From: Cerrena zonata
Lineage: Eukaryota; Basidiomycota; Agaricomycetes; Polyporales; Cerrenaceae
Assembly: GCA_038087015.1 (NCBI GenBank)
Contig: JASBNA010000002.1
Coordinates: 2,046,001 to 2,110,000, forward strand
DNA length: 64,000 nt
Direction: 5' to 3'
Shown here: positions 32,464 to 44,292 of the stretch, piece after piece
Numbering within the stretch: position 1 is the stretch's first letter
How the letters are laid out: each line of letters begins with the position of its first letter
Position numbers and translations under genes: made by a program
Notes under the pieces: generated by a model
The model's database searches: none
Told to the model about the DNA's origin: nothing
What the model saw: the letters and a program-made list of their open reading frames with translations, nothing else

Positions 32464-33903
32464 GCCCTCTCAGGCTTATCGACGCCTCTTTACGACTTTG
32501 ACTCGTCCAAACCCTACAACGGCTTTCCTAGCACATTTAAGAGTGTCTCAACTTCTTTCTCACTTTTCTACTTCGTCAAGGATGTCGTTCCCGAGTACGA
32601 TCCAAGCGTTGAGTTTCGGGAAGACGGGAGGAGTGGAAGTTATGGAAAAGATCACTATTCCATTCCCCAAGCAAAGTGCAGATAGTATTATTGTCAAGGT
32701 AATGTGCTATGCACTTCATTGCCGGGTTGTTTCCTGAATCTTGCGATAGATGAATTGGGCTGGTGTGAATACCATTGATACTTACTTCCGGTAAGACTTT
32801 ATAATGTAAATGTTGAACCGCATATACTCACAGAACATGATGTTTCAGCAAAGGATTGTACCCAGTAAAAGAGTTCCCGGTGATCTCTGGTATGGAGGCA
32901 TCAGGGACCATCGTGTCTCTACCTACGGATGACGCGGTATTGAATGATCCTCGATACAAGGAGCGCGATTTTAAGATTGGCACAAAAGTTACCTTGGTAT
33001 GTGATGTTTATGCTGGCGGGCTTGAAGCCACGCTTACGCTGGCCTCTCCCATCCACAGTACTCTCTTGGATCGCACGCAGAATACGCTTCCGTCGTTTGG
33101 CACAAGGTCTTCCCTCTCCCCGATGGAGTTTCCCTCAAAACTGCCGCCGCCGCACTACTTCAAGGATTGACTGCCATCACCCAGATGACAGAAGCTTATA
33201 ATGTGCAAAAGGGGGACGTCTTGCTTATCCACACTGTTGCTGGCGGTCTTGGTCTCCTCTTTACTCAATATGCCAAAGCTCGTGGTGCGACTATCATTGG
33301 CACGACTTCCACAGAAGAGAAGGCTACGTTGGCGAAGTCGTTTGGAGCCGACCATGTAATTCTGTATCCCAAAGAGAACACAGTTGAACGAGTGTTGGAG
33401 ATTACCAAGGGAGAAGGTGTGCATGCTGTCTTTGACGGTGTCGGAAAGGATACGTGAGTAGACTGAATGCGCATATATGCAGCTATACTGTACTAAAATA
33501 TATTGCACAGCTTCATGGACAACTTCAAATTGGTGAGACGAAAGGGAACGCTCATCAATGTTGGCAATGCTTCTGGACCCGTGGAACCCATTCCTCCTTT
33601 GAAACTGGTTGACAAGAATCTAAAGCTCGTTCGTCCAAGGTAAGTCGTAAACCCAGTGGTCTTTATATAGAGGTCCCTCATTCAATAACCGTCTCTAGCA
33701 TGGCCAATTATATTGTGACCCCGGAAGAATCCCAGCAATACAGCCAAGAACTCTTCAGAGAACTTGCTAGTGGTAGACTCAAAGTCAAGATCCACGACAT
33801 CTACCCTTTCTCAACAGAAGGCGTGAGACAAGCTCAAACAGATCTGACCACTCCAGGAGGCAAAGTCGCTGGTAAACTCCTCATCAAGATTGCCGACGAG
33901 TGA
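32432..33903 (+). CDS. zinc-less MDR NADPH:quinone oxidoreductase
   Basis: Six exons: 32432-32698, 32750-32790, 32849-32996, 33059-33453, 33511-33639, 33699-33903; 1185 nt, 394 aa. The medium-chain dehydrogenase fold is plain: MNWAGVNTIDTYFRKGLYP near the N-terminus, the nucleotide-binding LIHTVAGGLGLLFTQYAKA (a GGLG version of GxGxxG), the conserved GATIIGTTSTEEK and a final AGKLLIKI. No zinc-ligand cysteines, so it belongs with quinone oxidoreductases (yeast Zta1, human zeta-crystallin), which reduce quinones with NADPH. The first 50 residues are Arg/Ser/Leu-rich without acids, like a mitochondrial presequence, and a second in-frame Met (MSFPSTIQ) sits just after. Two starts could give mitochondrial and cytosolic forms. 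Confidence 0.92.
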
Positions 33904-34268
33904 GGGTTTTCTATGTGTAACTATATGATCGAAAGACAAATGTATTATAAGCGAAGTGATACTGAATGCATCAATAACACAGTGTACAGTGATTGCTGAT
34001 CTCAACATTGAATGACGATAGGACGGAGATAGCTTTCCCAGTTTGGGCAATCCGGTGTACGTACGTGAGTATTTTTATAGTCTGATCTGGGCGCAGAAGC
34101 AGGGTTGAGTTTGACCATGCGACCTCTCGCCGTATCATGGCTGGAGGACATGACCAGTTAACTTCCCATGAGGCCCCGAGGCTTCATTGTCCTCCTTAAC
34201 CAGTCCCTCTATCTTCAAAGAGCAAGCAAACTTCCCTCACGCGCAATAGCCACTCATCGCTCGTAAAG
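33904..34268. other. intergenic
   Basis: 3' UTR of the oxidoreductase and promoter of the next gene. No gene or repeat is seen. Confidence 0.4.
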
Positions 34269-36120
34269 ATGATCTGCGAGTTCGAGGATGGAGAGGTCAA
34301 GTAAGTCGATCTGCATTCTCTCAGAGGTAGTCTAACATGTCTAAATAATCAATGCATTTGATAGGTTATTTCCCCCAGATATGTACCCCGCGAAGAGGCA
34401 AGAGTATCTCGACAATTCCCCCAATTTCGACGTCTATCTCCCAATGTCCCTCCCCACTCGTGCTCCAACCGATTGGTTTCAACGATGCATAGAACGATCT
34501 AAGAAGGCGAGAATATCACAAACGAAGGGGCTCCCTGCATATAGACCCTTTGTTCATCCCCGGATGAGTGGCGCCCTTTCATCTAGATCCCCATCTTCTC
34601 CGCGTCTTCGATCATCATCTGCATTGCCGCCCCCGACAACAGTGGCATCTTCATCCCGCGCTTCCACTATCCAAACTGACGATGCGTCATCATCGAGAGC
34701 AAAGCGAGTTCGCCATCCTGTCCTTAAGATCAAATTGCCTCCAAGTTGTGCTTTGGTAAGGGCTGGCATCACACGGAAGAGTAAGCTCAGAAATAATAGC
34801 GCTTTTGGATGCCCTATTCCAAAAGAAGTAGAGGCCTTGCGGGATTACGAAGTCCCCTCCTGGGTGCGAGCTGAAATTCCTGCTGCCTCTACTTCTCAAG
34901 CTCAAGCCATGTCGACTGCCGTTGCAACACCGCCGCGCCTACCTACGCCGGAGTCGAACGAATCTGTACCTACTGTTATGAACGGCGACTCGAATCATGA
35001 TGATGATCTCGAGGATACAAACGTTACACACCAAGAACCGGAAGTCTGTGTGTCACCCCCAGTGGCTCGCTTTTCTACTTCTTCAGTACCTCCTGCTGTT
35101 GCTGAAGGGGAGAGAAACGCGCTTACGGCTAGACAGCAGTCGCCCGAGCTCGAGTATGAGGATGATATAAGGGATGAGGAGGTAGATCAACTTGAGCCTT
35201 CTGACGATGAAAATTCCATGACCCGGAATGCGTCCACACCTGTACCTTCACAAATACCTCGGGCTCAAACTCAAGAGACTACTCCAGATGATGGTAAGTA
35301 TGTAACTCGTCACAGGTATACACTTTGGCTTTAACTTCGTCTAGACTATCGACATCGTTATCAACACCAAGATCTAGTTCCAATCAAACTTCATTTCAAT
35401 TACCCTCCTCTTGACCTATCAAGGGGTACACAACGACATGAGGATGAAAATGTCGTATCGCCAGGTCTGCCGGATCCGCCTACACGTCTGCCTGTCGTAG
35501 TTCAACCTCCCGGCTCACGTCCTGGTTCACGTCTAGAGACGAACAACCAACCAACGCCAGTCGATAATATAATGCGCCCCACCATTAGTCCGACCGAATC
35601 CTTTTCTCGCTGGATCCATTCGAGTCCTCCGGCTAGTCCTGCACCTACAAACAATAACGATCATCACCCAACACAATCATGCGCAAGCAATTCCAGTAGT
35701 CATGTACCGACAATATTCAGTGCAGAGGGAGTCCAACTTGAGGATTATCTCGTCAAGCAGGAGCTCATACGCAGCCTCTCGCCTCCACTGACTCGAAGGA
35801 TGTCTATCACATCAGACACGCCTTCCCTTACTCGCTCTTCTATAGCCCCCTCTGTAGTATCGCAGCCAACCCACTCTCATGAATCACCTTTGATGAAATT
35901 CCTCGGTGGGCTTGATGAGCCTATGTACCATGTTTTTGGGGTGATGCAGAGGTTGGGTTTCACGTCCGATTCTCGACTGAATGCGTTAGCACGCTCTCGT
36001 GAATTCTGGCCTCAGGTTGCCGCGGAGATACAGACGGTGGGAACGTTAGCTGAATGGATATTAGTGAAAGAGGGGTTAGAGGCAAGGGCACGGAGACTGG
36101 AGAAGGCAGTAGCTTCCTGA
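34269..36120 (+). CDS. orphan protein with C-terminal ~60-aa helical module
   Basis: Three exons: 34269-34300, 34365-35293, 35345-36120; 1737 nt, 578 aa. The first ~70 residues are ordered (MICEFEDGEVKLFPPDMYP, then PTDWFQRCIERSKKARIS). A long Ser/Pro/Thr-rich part with acidic (ELEYEDDIRDEEVDQLEP) and basic (RAKRVRHPVLKIKL) patches follows. The C-terminus is a compact helical module: FLGGLDEPMYHVFGVMQRLG, then FTSDSRLNALARSREFW and GTLAEWILVKEGLEARAR. The same pattern occurs twice in the gene at 38102-40233. SAM-like or death-domain-like folds would suit such a module; this is inference. Probably a nuclear regulator, function unknown. Confidence 0.7.
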
Positions 36121-36400
36121 TACGGGTATGATGCGTTGCGTCACCTTTTTCAAGCCATGGGTTGGCAAATGTACTCTCTTCGTCATAATTCCTGATTATC
36201 CATCTTCAATTCTGTACACCACTAGTATCAGTAGCGTATTGCAAAAGATGTATTGTGCATAAACATGGATCAAAGACAGTAGGGTAGATATGTGATTTTA
36301 AAATATTAAAAGGGTATGCGTAAGATAAAGAATAGGGTATATCACTCCGAGTTATCGAAAGTCATCAAATCAGAGATCAAGCGGATCTCAGAACAAAGAC

Positions 36401-37191
36401 TCAAGCACTAGTAGCAGAGGAGGGAGCAGCACTGCTAGATCCGTTAAAAGCCGCAGAAGACGTGGGTCCTTGGGCACTTTGGGAAGAGGGGACGGGAGTG
36501 TTGGGTGGGTTGGCGGGAAGAGGAGGAGACAATGGGAGGGCGACAGGAAGACCCGGAGGAGTAGGAGGACCTGGCGGAGCAGGAGCAGCCTCAGCAGCAT
36601 ATCCAGATGATGACGGGTAAGCGCAGTCGGCGGATGTAGAATACTCAGACATCGTGGAAGAGGCTGGGGCAGCATTCAAGGCGAACGCAGCGTGGGCGTT
36701 TGCCGAGTTCGCGATACCTGGAACTGGGGGTTGGATGGGTACTGCTCCCGTTACCTTGTTGGCTATATCCCCGATCTGCTTGGGGATGATAGCTGACGCG
36801 GTACTGGCGACATTGGCGACATTGGGGACGGAGTTGGAGTCTGGTGGTAACATCAGGATTGAATCGAGTAAGGGACCAAGGATTGGTCCAACTATCGGGA
36901 TATTGTCGATGTCCGACCGCAGATTCAATTGCCTAGCAGCAATTCCTCGACGTTCAGCTAGAGAGATCGACAATATTAGACACCATATTCTATCGAATCA
37001 AAAGAGATTTGCTTACTGCTTGCATGATCACCGTTGGTCTGAGGAGTACCTCCCATGAGACCGGTAAGAGAGGTGGTGAGGGAGCTAGCATCCAAGCCGG
37101 CACTGGGATCGGTCGGTGCGGCCATCACAGAGAGGGAGCCTGAGCTGGCAAGGGTCGCCAATACGAAGGATGAACTGGAGGAAATTCTCAT
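36401..37191 (-). CDS. secreted Ala/Pro/Ser-rich protein
   Basis: Two exons: 37191-37017 and 36957-36401; 732 nt, 243 aa. A signal peptide is clear: MRISSSSSFVLATLASSGSL then SVMAAPTDP, with cleavage expected near AAP. A short mature N-terminal part ends in ERRGIAARQ, a likely Kex2-type processing site, followed by NIPIVGPILGPLLDSIL, an amphipathic Gly/Pro/Leu stretch. The rest is Ala/Pro/Ser-rich and probably disordered or O-glycosylated. Small agaric secreted proteins with this RRQ-VGPxLGPLL layout are familiar but have no assigned role; cell-wall or effector-like functions are both open. Confidence 0.75.
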
Positions 37192-38101
37192 GATTGTGTG
37201 GTAGAAATGTGTGTATGGTTCGATAGCAAGTAGACAGCAGCGGTAGTATGTGATAGTGGTGGTAGAAGGAAGAAAGGATGAAGAAGGAGAGACGAAGGGC
37301 GGCGTGCTTTTAAGAGAAGTTGAACATGCTTCCTTTCGGGAACTGCCTTGGACTCCGAAGTCTGAGGCTGACAGCTACTCCGCCAGAAGATCCAGCCTCA
37401 GAATCCGCGTCGTATTATGATACCGTTGGCTCGAACTATGACTGCCCGCCAGCATGATCAACAGCATAATCTAGAGTTTTTTGTCAGATTCCGTTCAACA
37501 GGAAGTGTAGTCGTCCATTCTGATACTTCTTGAGTGGCCTGAATGGGTGGGTGCTTGTATGTGCGTGTCTCGACGCTGGTTGCTTGAACGCGTCGCGACG
37601 CGTCGATCGCGTATCCTTTCAAGCGCCCATAACAAAGTCAGCCTTTACCTTATTTAGGGAAGATGCCTTCCTGTTTTGGAAGAGGAGTCCCGAATGTGCC
37701 GCCTGCTTGCTTCCGCACGCCGCCACCGAGTGCTTTGTGTTGCCTTGCACTTAACGTCGACGCCCCTATCCTGCACCAACGCTCTGTGTATTGTTTTCCT
37801 TGTTTCCCTGTCTCACGCGACTTTCTACTCGTTGTATTCCTCCATTTCCTCTGCTTGTTCTAAAGTTTAACGTTACGCCTCGCTTGCCCGCATCAATACC
37901 TCAGCCACTCCATTTATTCGTTCTCTTTGTGCTACTTGAATACTTAGTGGCTATACCCAACGCATACCTCTTAAATACGTTGTGCTTCTGTAAATTCGAC
38001 CATCCAGAACCCCTCCGTCTCCACTCTTCTCCTTTTGCACGCTTCTCGCGTCTACTACGCCACACTCCTGTATACTCCTAACATTATTTCTGGAATATAC
38101 C
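37192..38101. other. divergent intergenic region
   Basis: Promoters of the secreted protein (left) and the zinc-finger protein (right). The short ORFs here overlap in all frames and look random. A pyrimidine-rich tract at about 37780-38090 leads into the zinc-finger gene. Confidence 0.45.
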
Positions 38102-40233
38102 ATGTCCTCTGAGGAAGAAACTCAACTTCTATCCGAGTTCGTATCAACTCTCTCACCTTAGCTTCATACTAATACTAACATCTATCTCTTCCTCCTCCTT
38201 AGTGCAGAGCTCCACAGTGCACCCAGCGGCAGAGCCCATTGTACCCTGCGAGGCTGCTCAGCCAAAAAGGAACACAGAGACATACGTCAACACTACAGAC
38301 AATCTCACAGTATGTACGCCCCTGTACAATTCCCGGAAGAGGGTACGCAACATGTGTTCAGATCCAAGCACGGCTACTTTCGTTGTCCCCGTTGTGAAAG
38401 TATTTATTACTCCACAGCTACCTTACAGAAACATACACGTACATGTGATGCTCCACCTCCTCAGCTCGAGCAAATGCCGCCACAGCCAGTTTCAATAGTC
38501 CCTGTTGAGACTCCACCCCCCGCCGATGTCTCTGTACAACGACCAACGCCTGGAAAGTTGGATAGATCACCTCCTGCCCAACCTCCTCAGGTCGAGCAGG
38601 GACCGTCACAACCGGCTTCAGTAATCTCTGTTGACCCTTCTCCTTCTGTCGAAGTTTCGACACAACGACCAACGCCCGAACGGTCGGATACATTTCCTCC
38701 TGCTCAACCTCCTATACACACGCATGCTTCACCGGTGTATGTTATTACTCTTTTATCCGTGACAAACAGGGCTAAAACTTCTCCTTAGCCTTAAACAGGA
38801 CGTACCGAAAGAGCTGTCGAAACACGACTTTCCGAACCAACTACGCCACATCCTTCACCAAACATCCTCCAGTCACTCTCGTGCAGAGCACAGATTTAAA
38901 CCGTACCCATCCTCAAATACCCCTGGTGGCGAACGTCAGAAATCTCGTTCTAATCATAGCGTTCCTTACCCTCTGGCATTCCATCCCAGTAGTCTGGTAC
39001 GACACCACACACCCGTTTCTCTCCAACACCAACATCTCCAACACCATGAACCTTCTTTATCATCCAAACGTCCCGACGCAAACCCAATCAAGAGCGAAAA
39101 TACCACTTATCATCCTCCCGAATTTCGCCTACCTCCCTACATGACTCCCCCTCCATTCAACCAGCCTACACATTCCGAATCGTCTAGTGATAAAGATAAA
39201 GAGAAGTCACCTACGCCCATTATTTCGGACCCCAAGCTCACGGAGGACCCGATGGAAGGGATGCAACTCATGTACCCCAGTTCCGATGAGGAGTTGGAAG
39301 AGACCCAGTCACCACGGGTTCCCTCGCCAGAGCCGGCTCGTATCCCAACCCGTGGCTACAAACCTTCATTGTCGCCTGTATCACCTGTGTCGCCACTCAC
39401 TCCCGTATCGCCCGTATCGCCTTTCATGCCAAAAATGCCTGCTGTGTCAGGAAACGTACCGACTCAGGGTCCTCTAACTCCACCACCGGAATGTACGACG
39501 TTCGTCCCGTTCAATAGGAGGAGACCGCCGCCGCCTATCATGTCGAATTTGAGACATCAGTTACCTTCACCTGTACCTTCACCTCTGAATTCAGTGCATC
39601 TCGTACCTCCTAGGCCTCCGTGCATGCAACACACCCTACGCATCCCGTCGCTCGATACCTACCCCGTCAGCCTCGGCATCGCCCATGCCTACCATGCCAA
39701 GATGGTGCACTCGATATTTACAGTTAGCACCAGAATTCCACCAACTGTTCGAGCGACCTTTGATCCGATTTGGAATTACGAGCACGAGAGATATAGATAT
39801 CCTTTGTACTTGGCATCCAGACCTACAATGGCGTGTCTTACGAAACTGGCTTTCGCAACAATATCAGGGTCAAATCGGGACGATCCAATGGATGTGTCTT
39901 CGGCAAACGATGCTCACCCGTCGAAACCAACTGGCTGGATCAGGATCAATGACCAATCCGAATCCGTTCATTCGTCCACAACGACAGCCAGGCGTCTCGT
40001 CCCTCCAGGTGTTTGAACAAATGTTGCGTCGGCCATTGGGCGACCAGATGATGAAGATATTGGCGGAATGTGGCATCAGGAGTGGGCAGCAGCTGGACAT
40101 GATTTGCGTGACGTGTGAGGATTGGGATATGTTGAGACGGGAGTTTGTTGCTCATGGGATGTCGGAGTTTGGTTGGCTTTGGTCCAAGATGGGTTCAACA
40201 GATGGAGAGCCTCTTCTCCGATGGCGAACTTGA
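38102..40233 (+). CDS. zinc-finger protein with two copies of the helical module
   Basis: Four exons: 38102-38136, 38203-38734, 38799-39619, 39702-40233; 1920 nt, 639 aa. The N-terminus holds a C2H2 finger (C25-x4-C30-x11-H42-x4-H47) and a second C2HC finger (C73-x2-C76-x12-H89-x3-C93). The middle is Pro/Ser/Gln-rich with SPVSP-type repeats near 39370-39425. The C-terminal ~175 residues contain two related helical units: FHQLFERPLIRFGITSTRDI with DILCTWHPDLQWRVLRNWL, and VFEQMLRRPLGDQMMKILAE with CGIRSGQQLDMICVTCEDW. The last intron (39620-39701) is inferred because it restores phase into the first unit; a 1-base shift is the alternative. Intron 1 has a GTTCGT donor. Looks like a lineage-specific DNA- or RNA-binding regulator. 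Confidence 0.65.
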
Positions 40234-40397
40234 GGGCTTCGTCGTGAGGTTCTTTGTGTGCTGTTTTTATAACTGTTTCAATTATTCTGTTTTTACAGAT
40301 TGTAATACTCGTGGTTCTGTGTGAATTTGACAGAGGTCACCGCGAGAGGTGTATGTCAATAATATTAATATGTTCCTCCCCGTCTTCCCTTATGTAG

Positions 40398-40698
40398 TTA
40401 TGGTACCTTGTAGTCTGGATTACTTACTCTCTGTATAGGCATTTGTTCCCATAATGCAATCAACGCATTCGCGCACGTCACCAGATCGACACGTTGTGTA
40501 GCGTGGGTCTTCAAATCTAAAGTGGTACCCCATTCTTGCGAATAGATCGAAGACCAGTCTGTCCACTCCGCAAACCTTCTCAGGACGCGATATCGAGTGT
40601 ACGTTCTCAGCACCATATAATTATGTACACAAAGGTACCAATCTGCCATCTCCTGGAGTCCATCGTACACCAAGAAAGGGACGTCCGACGCTGATAGA
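40398..40698 (-). CDS. unassigned open frame, possible exon
   Basis: A 91-100 codon frame with protein-like composition (Trp-, Tyr- and Arg-rich: MADWYLCVHNYMVLRTYTRY) follows an acceptor-like TCTATCAG at about 40700. I could not find a start or join it in phase to the microprotein gene upstream. It could be a terminal exon of an unrecognised minus-strand gene, or chance. Confidence 0.3.
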
Positions 40699-40814
40699 TG
40701 CGCAACACAATATCAGATAAGTCGGATTCCATTCATTCAAAAACGATCAAAAGGACACACGGAGGAGGGGGCTTCTGTGTATAATGACGAGTCATATGGG
40801 AAGGCACGGAATGG

Positions 40815-41152
40815 TCAGCCAACCCTCCCGCGACCGCGATGATCCATTTCGTATTCCATCTCGTTCCAGTCGTGTCTCCGACGCCATTGCTGGGACGTTC
40901 TGTCGCCTGCTTGCGCGCTGAGGAGGAGGGTCTCCCAGAGATCAGAAATAGCGTCGCGTAGGGATCTCCCCATGCAGGAAGAGAGTAAACACCATCCTAA
41001 CGCCGCAAAGCTACGTGAAATGACGTGTGAGTGGATGAGGAAAAACAAGGGATTGATTTCGTGAGGCAAAGGGAACAGACTATTCACAGAAGGATGGACA
41101 AGATCACGAAGAGGGGAAAGAGGGCTCCGATTGGGCTTGAGGTAGCCTCCAT
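40815..41152 (-). CDS. single-pass membrane microprotein, 86 aa
   Basis: Two exons, 41152-41088 and 41010-40815; 261 nt. The 77-bp intron has GTGAAT and TTTCACGTAG and joins two halves of one membrane helix: MEATSSPIGALFPLFVILSI, then LLFAALGWCLLSSC. A polar C-terminal tail follows, with SLRDAISDLWETLLLSAQ and an RRRH-rich basic end. That the splice completes a continuous hydrophobic segment is the best evidence that it is real. The short N-terminus and basic tail suggest an N-out tail-in-cytosol anchor. No family is recognised. Confidence 0.5.
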
Positions 41153-41902
41153 AAGTGTGGACTGGCCGGTGACTCCGGCAACTAGGAGGAAAGAGGGTGT
41201 TCTGAGCAGGAGAGGTTGCTTGAGAACGGAGTTGGAGGGAGAAGCGCGACGGGTGGTGGGACAACGTTCAGGCGATTCGGAGAGAGCGGAAGGCCATAAA
41301 CGGGAATAGGATAAACCATTATCTTATCAGATATGCCAGGGTCGTGAGATCTGACCCGCCGGATGCTCCCTGGGGAGGACCGACAGACTGGTGCAGGACT
41401 GTTCCTGTTCCCTGTCCTGCTGCCATGCAGAAGGAAGGGAGGTGCGGTAAAAATACGAGTGTTTTGAGAGTGGCAAAGGCAAACAGAGGGAAGGATGCTG
41501 TGATGCTTGGCAGTGAGGTAGGTGGTCAGGCTGTGTGTTCAGCCGGGGGATATTGGGTCGGAGTGTGGACTGGCTGGGGGATTGGGACTCCGCACTGGGC
41601 GTCCTTGGCCAGTAAAAAGGGCCATGCAGACCTACGAAACCCCCACGTCCTCTTTGTCTGCCAACGCGACTCGAGCAGAAACGAAAACAACGCGAGGTGA
41701 GAGAAAGAACGGGGGACGTTCATAGTGAGATTGGAGCTGAGATTTGGCCAGTGTAGCGGAAGCAGAACCAAGAGAAAGGAACGCAGCCTCGGTGGTAGGC
41801 GTACCATTGTCTCGGGTCCTTCTGCCAGATCTCTCACTACCGTCTGCTCTTGACGCCTCTGCACTCTATATTCTAGTTCTCAGGCCACTAATTCTTACAC
41901 TC
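41153..41902. other. divergent intergenic region, microprotein/CDF
   Basis: 750 bp between divergent starts; GC-rich, with long overlapping ORFs that look random. Contains the promoters of both genes. Nothing more is seen. Confidence 0.4.
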
Positions 41903-43958
41903 ATGGTCATCGTCGAACAGAACCAGGATCATACCCTGGCGACTCGTTCTGCCCCAGCCCTCCCAATGTCGTCCTCAACGGTGAGCTCACCAGCACGGCG
42001 CTCCGTACTCGTGCACCACGCTTAACTCCTTTGTACATAGAAAACCGACGTAACGGTAAATGATCAGAAGCTAGACTCGCCCACCGACTTGGACATCGAG
42101 CGAGCAACTACTTACTCCCCAACAACTCTCCCAACCGTCCCCGTAGACCCCTATAGCCTGCGCGAGGGCATCAAGGGCGACGACGAGCTATCCGAGATCC
42201 GCAAACGTCGCAAAAATGGCAAAAAGTTGGAGAAGTTCCATCGCAGACAGAATAATGTAGGCTCGCCGATCACCCCGATTCTACTGTCCTATTGAACGTT
42301 CTCTCTGTGCAGCTGATCAACTCCCTCCTCAAGTCCATGGAGGAACATACCGAAGAGGCCCGCGTAGAGGAAGAGGCCTCTCGACTTCCTGTCAGTTCCC
42401 CTATCCTATACGCCTCACGCATTGACCAACTTCTTCACTAGGTCAAAATCGCTATTTGGGCAAGTCTTCTAGCCAACCTCAGTCTTTGTGTATTACAGAG
42501 TGAGTCTATCACTACACCCAGTCATCTCATCATGCTCATAGATAACAGTGTATGCGGCCATATCGTCGCTATCGTTATCTTTGCTCGCCACCGGTATCGA
42601 CTCCGTGTTCGACATCGGAAGCAACATCACGCTCTTTTGGCTACACAAGAAGGCAACTCGACTCGACCTTAACAAATGGCCTGTCGGGGGTTCTCGTCTC
42701 GAGACTATTGGAAATGTTGTCTACGGTATGTCATACGTCTAATAACCTTTCTCGTCAACGTGGAGCTGATTTGAACCGCTAGGTTTCCTGTACGTGCATT
42801 TTTTACCAATGTTCATAAAGTTTTCCACATTAACTCTATATATACAGCATGGGATCCGTCAACTTGGTCGTTATAGTCGAGTCTGCGAGGACTCTCGTAT
42901 CCCACAATGACGCGGAAGAGTTGAACGAGTTCCACGTTCCCTCCATCGTGGCAGTTGGTGCCGCTCTAGGTAACGCTCATCCTTGATAACAATGAAACCC
43001 ACGAGGTTCATTCAGTTTTTCTTTTTTAGGTGTCAAGGTTTTGCTTTTCCTTTATTGCTTGACCCTGCGTAAGGCTTCCAGCCAAGTCGAGGTACTATGG
43101 GAAGACCACCGAAACGACTTGTTTATCAATGGGTTCGGTACGTGCAATAGTAGTTCCTCTCGTGTCATTGTCTCATATTTTTCTAGGTATTCTCATGTCT
43201 GCTGGTGGCAGTAAGATTCGTTGGTGTATGTCCCAACTCCAAAAACACTCATTCGCGATAATGAATACTAAATTTACGTTCCCCTTAGATCTTGATCCTA
43301 TGGGAGCCATCATCGTACGTTACCTTCGCCCTAACACCCCTCCCCCACATTCAAAACTACCCATTCAGTACTGAAACACATTGTGTAGATCGCAGCCGGC
43401 GTGATCCTCTCCTGGACACGCACCGTCTGGAAGCAATTCGAGCTTCTGGCCGGAAAGTCTGCCCCGCATGACTTCCTCCAACTCATCATATACAAAGCTA
43501 CTACTTTCAGCGATGAGATTGGCGGTGTGGATACAGTTAGGGCGTATCATGTGAGTTGCAGTCCGGTTACTTTCTCTCATTCTAGACTTTTTGCTTGAAT
43601 ACTGTAACTAATGCCTCCGTCTTCTTTTCTTCTATAGAGTGGACCCGTGCGTATTCATTTCATTCTGTTGCCCTATTCTTAGGAAGGGGCTCTATTCAGT
43701 AACTAACTGACCGGTATTGTAGGACTATTTTGTCGAGGTGGACATTGTGATGGATGCGAATACCCCGTTGTGGAAGGCCCATGATATAAGCCAGCAGCTT
43801 CAGGATAAGATTGAAGTCCTCCCTGGTGTTGATCGGGCGTTCGTTCACGTAGACCATGAGACGACTCACGTTCCAGTACGTTGTTTTCTGTTTCAGACCT
43901 ATTCATCCCAATTCTGATACTGAAAACAATATAACAGGAACACAGAAAATACGCATAG
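41903..43958 (+). CDS. cation diffusion facilitator, manganese-type
   Basis: Fourteen exons: 41903-41980, 42041-42256, 42313-42390, 42442-42499, 42549-42725, 42783-42789, 42848-42969, 43030-43137, 43187-43225, 43289-43314, 43389-43550, 43638-43646, 43723-43875, 43938-43958; 1254 nt, 417 aa. Six membrane helices are expected, beginning VKIAIWASLLANLSLCVLQ. The metal-site helices carry DSVFD (helix 2) and DHRND (helix 5). Both are DxxxD, which in this family marks Mn2+ rather than Zn2+ transporters (HxxxD). The C-terminal cytosolic domain has the expected FVEVDIVMD and VHVDHE segments. Likely moves Mn2+ into vacuole or Golgi by proton exchange. Exons 6 (7 nt) and 12 (9 nt) are microexons that keep GFLMGSV and HSGPDYF. 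Confidence 0.9.
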
Positions 43959-44292
43959 TATATAATATACCCCCCTAACGAATGCCAGCAAACGACGAGA
44001 CTGATCCCTCCTCCCACCTCCACTTTAACAATCTCCCTGCTGCATGATTTGTTTTCGTTCCATCTACATTTTCATCTCATTTCTCTTCTCATTCTTTTCT
44101 CTCGCGGTCACTTCCAACGACTTACATAATTTACGATTCGAAGGGATCTAGCAAATATAGCTATAGCACTAGTACATGAAAACAGACAACAGGGACATAA
44201 ATAACAATGTCAACAACAACAATGTATCGCTCGAAGAGAAGATGTGCTATCAATGATTCGAGCTCTCTGACCGGAACGAGCTCTACCAGTGT
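43959..44292. other. convergent 3' spacer
   Basis: 3' UTRs of the CDF and E2 genes. AT- and T-rich; no gene is seen. Confidence 0.45.

Noticed and set aside
32856..33201. Alternative frames reading through 32997-33058
   Set aside because: This stretch is an intron of the oxidoreductase; joining around it gives the expected MDR sequence.
39685..39777. Reading the zinc-finger gene as two separate genes
   Set aside because: An in-phase intron (39620-39701) joins both frames, and the helical module continues smoothly; kept as one gene with noted doubt.
41344..41700. 118-codon plus-strand frame before the CDF gene
   Set aside because: Composition looks random, no similarity recognised and no join to the CDF first exon.
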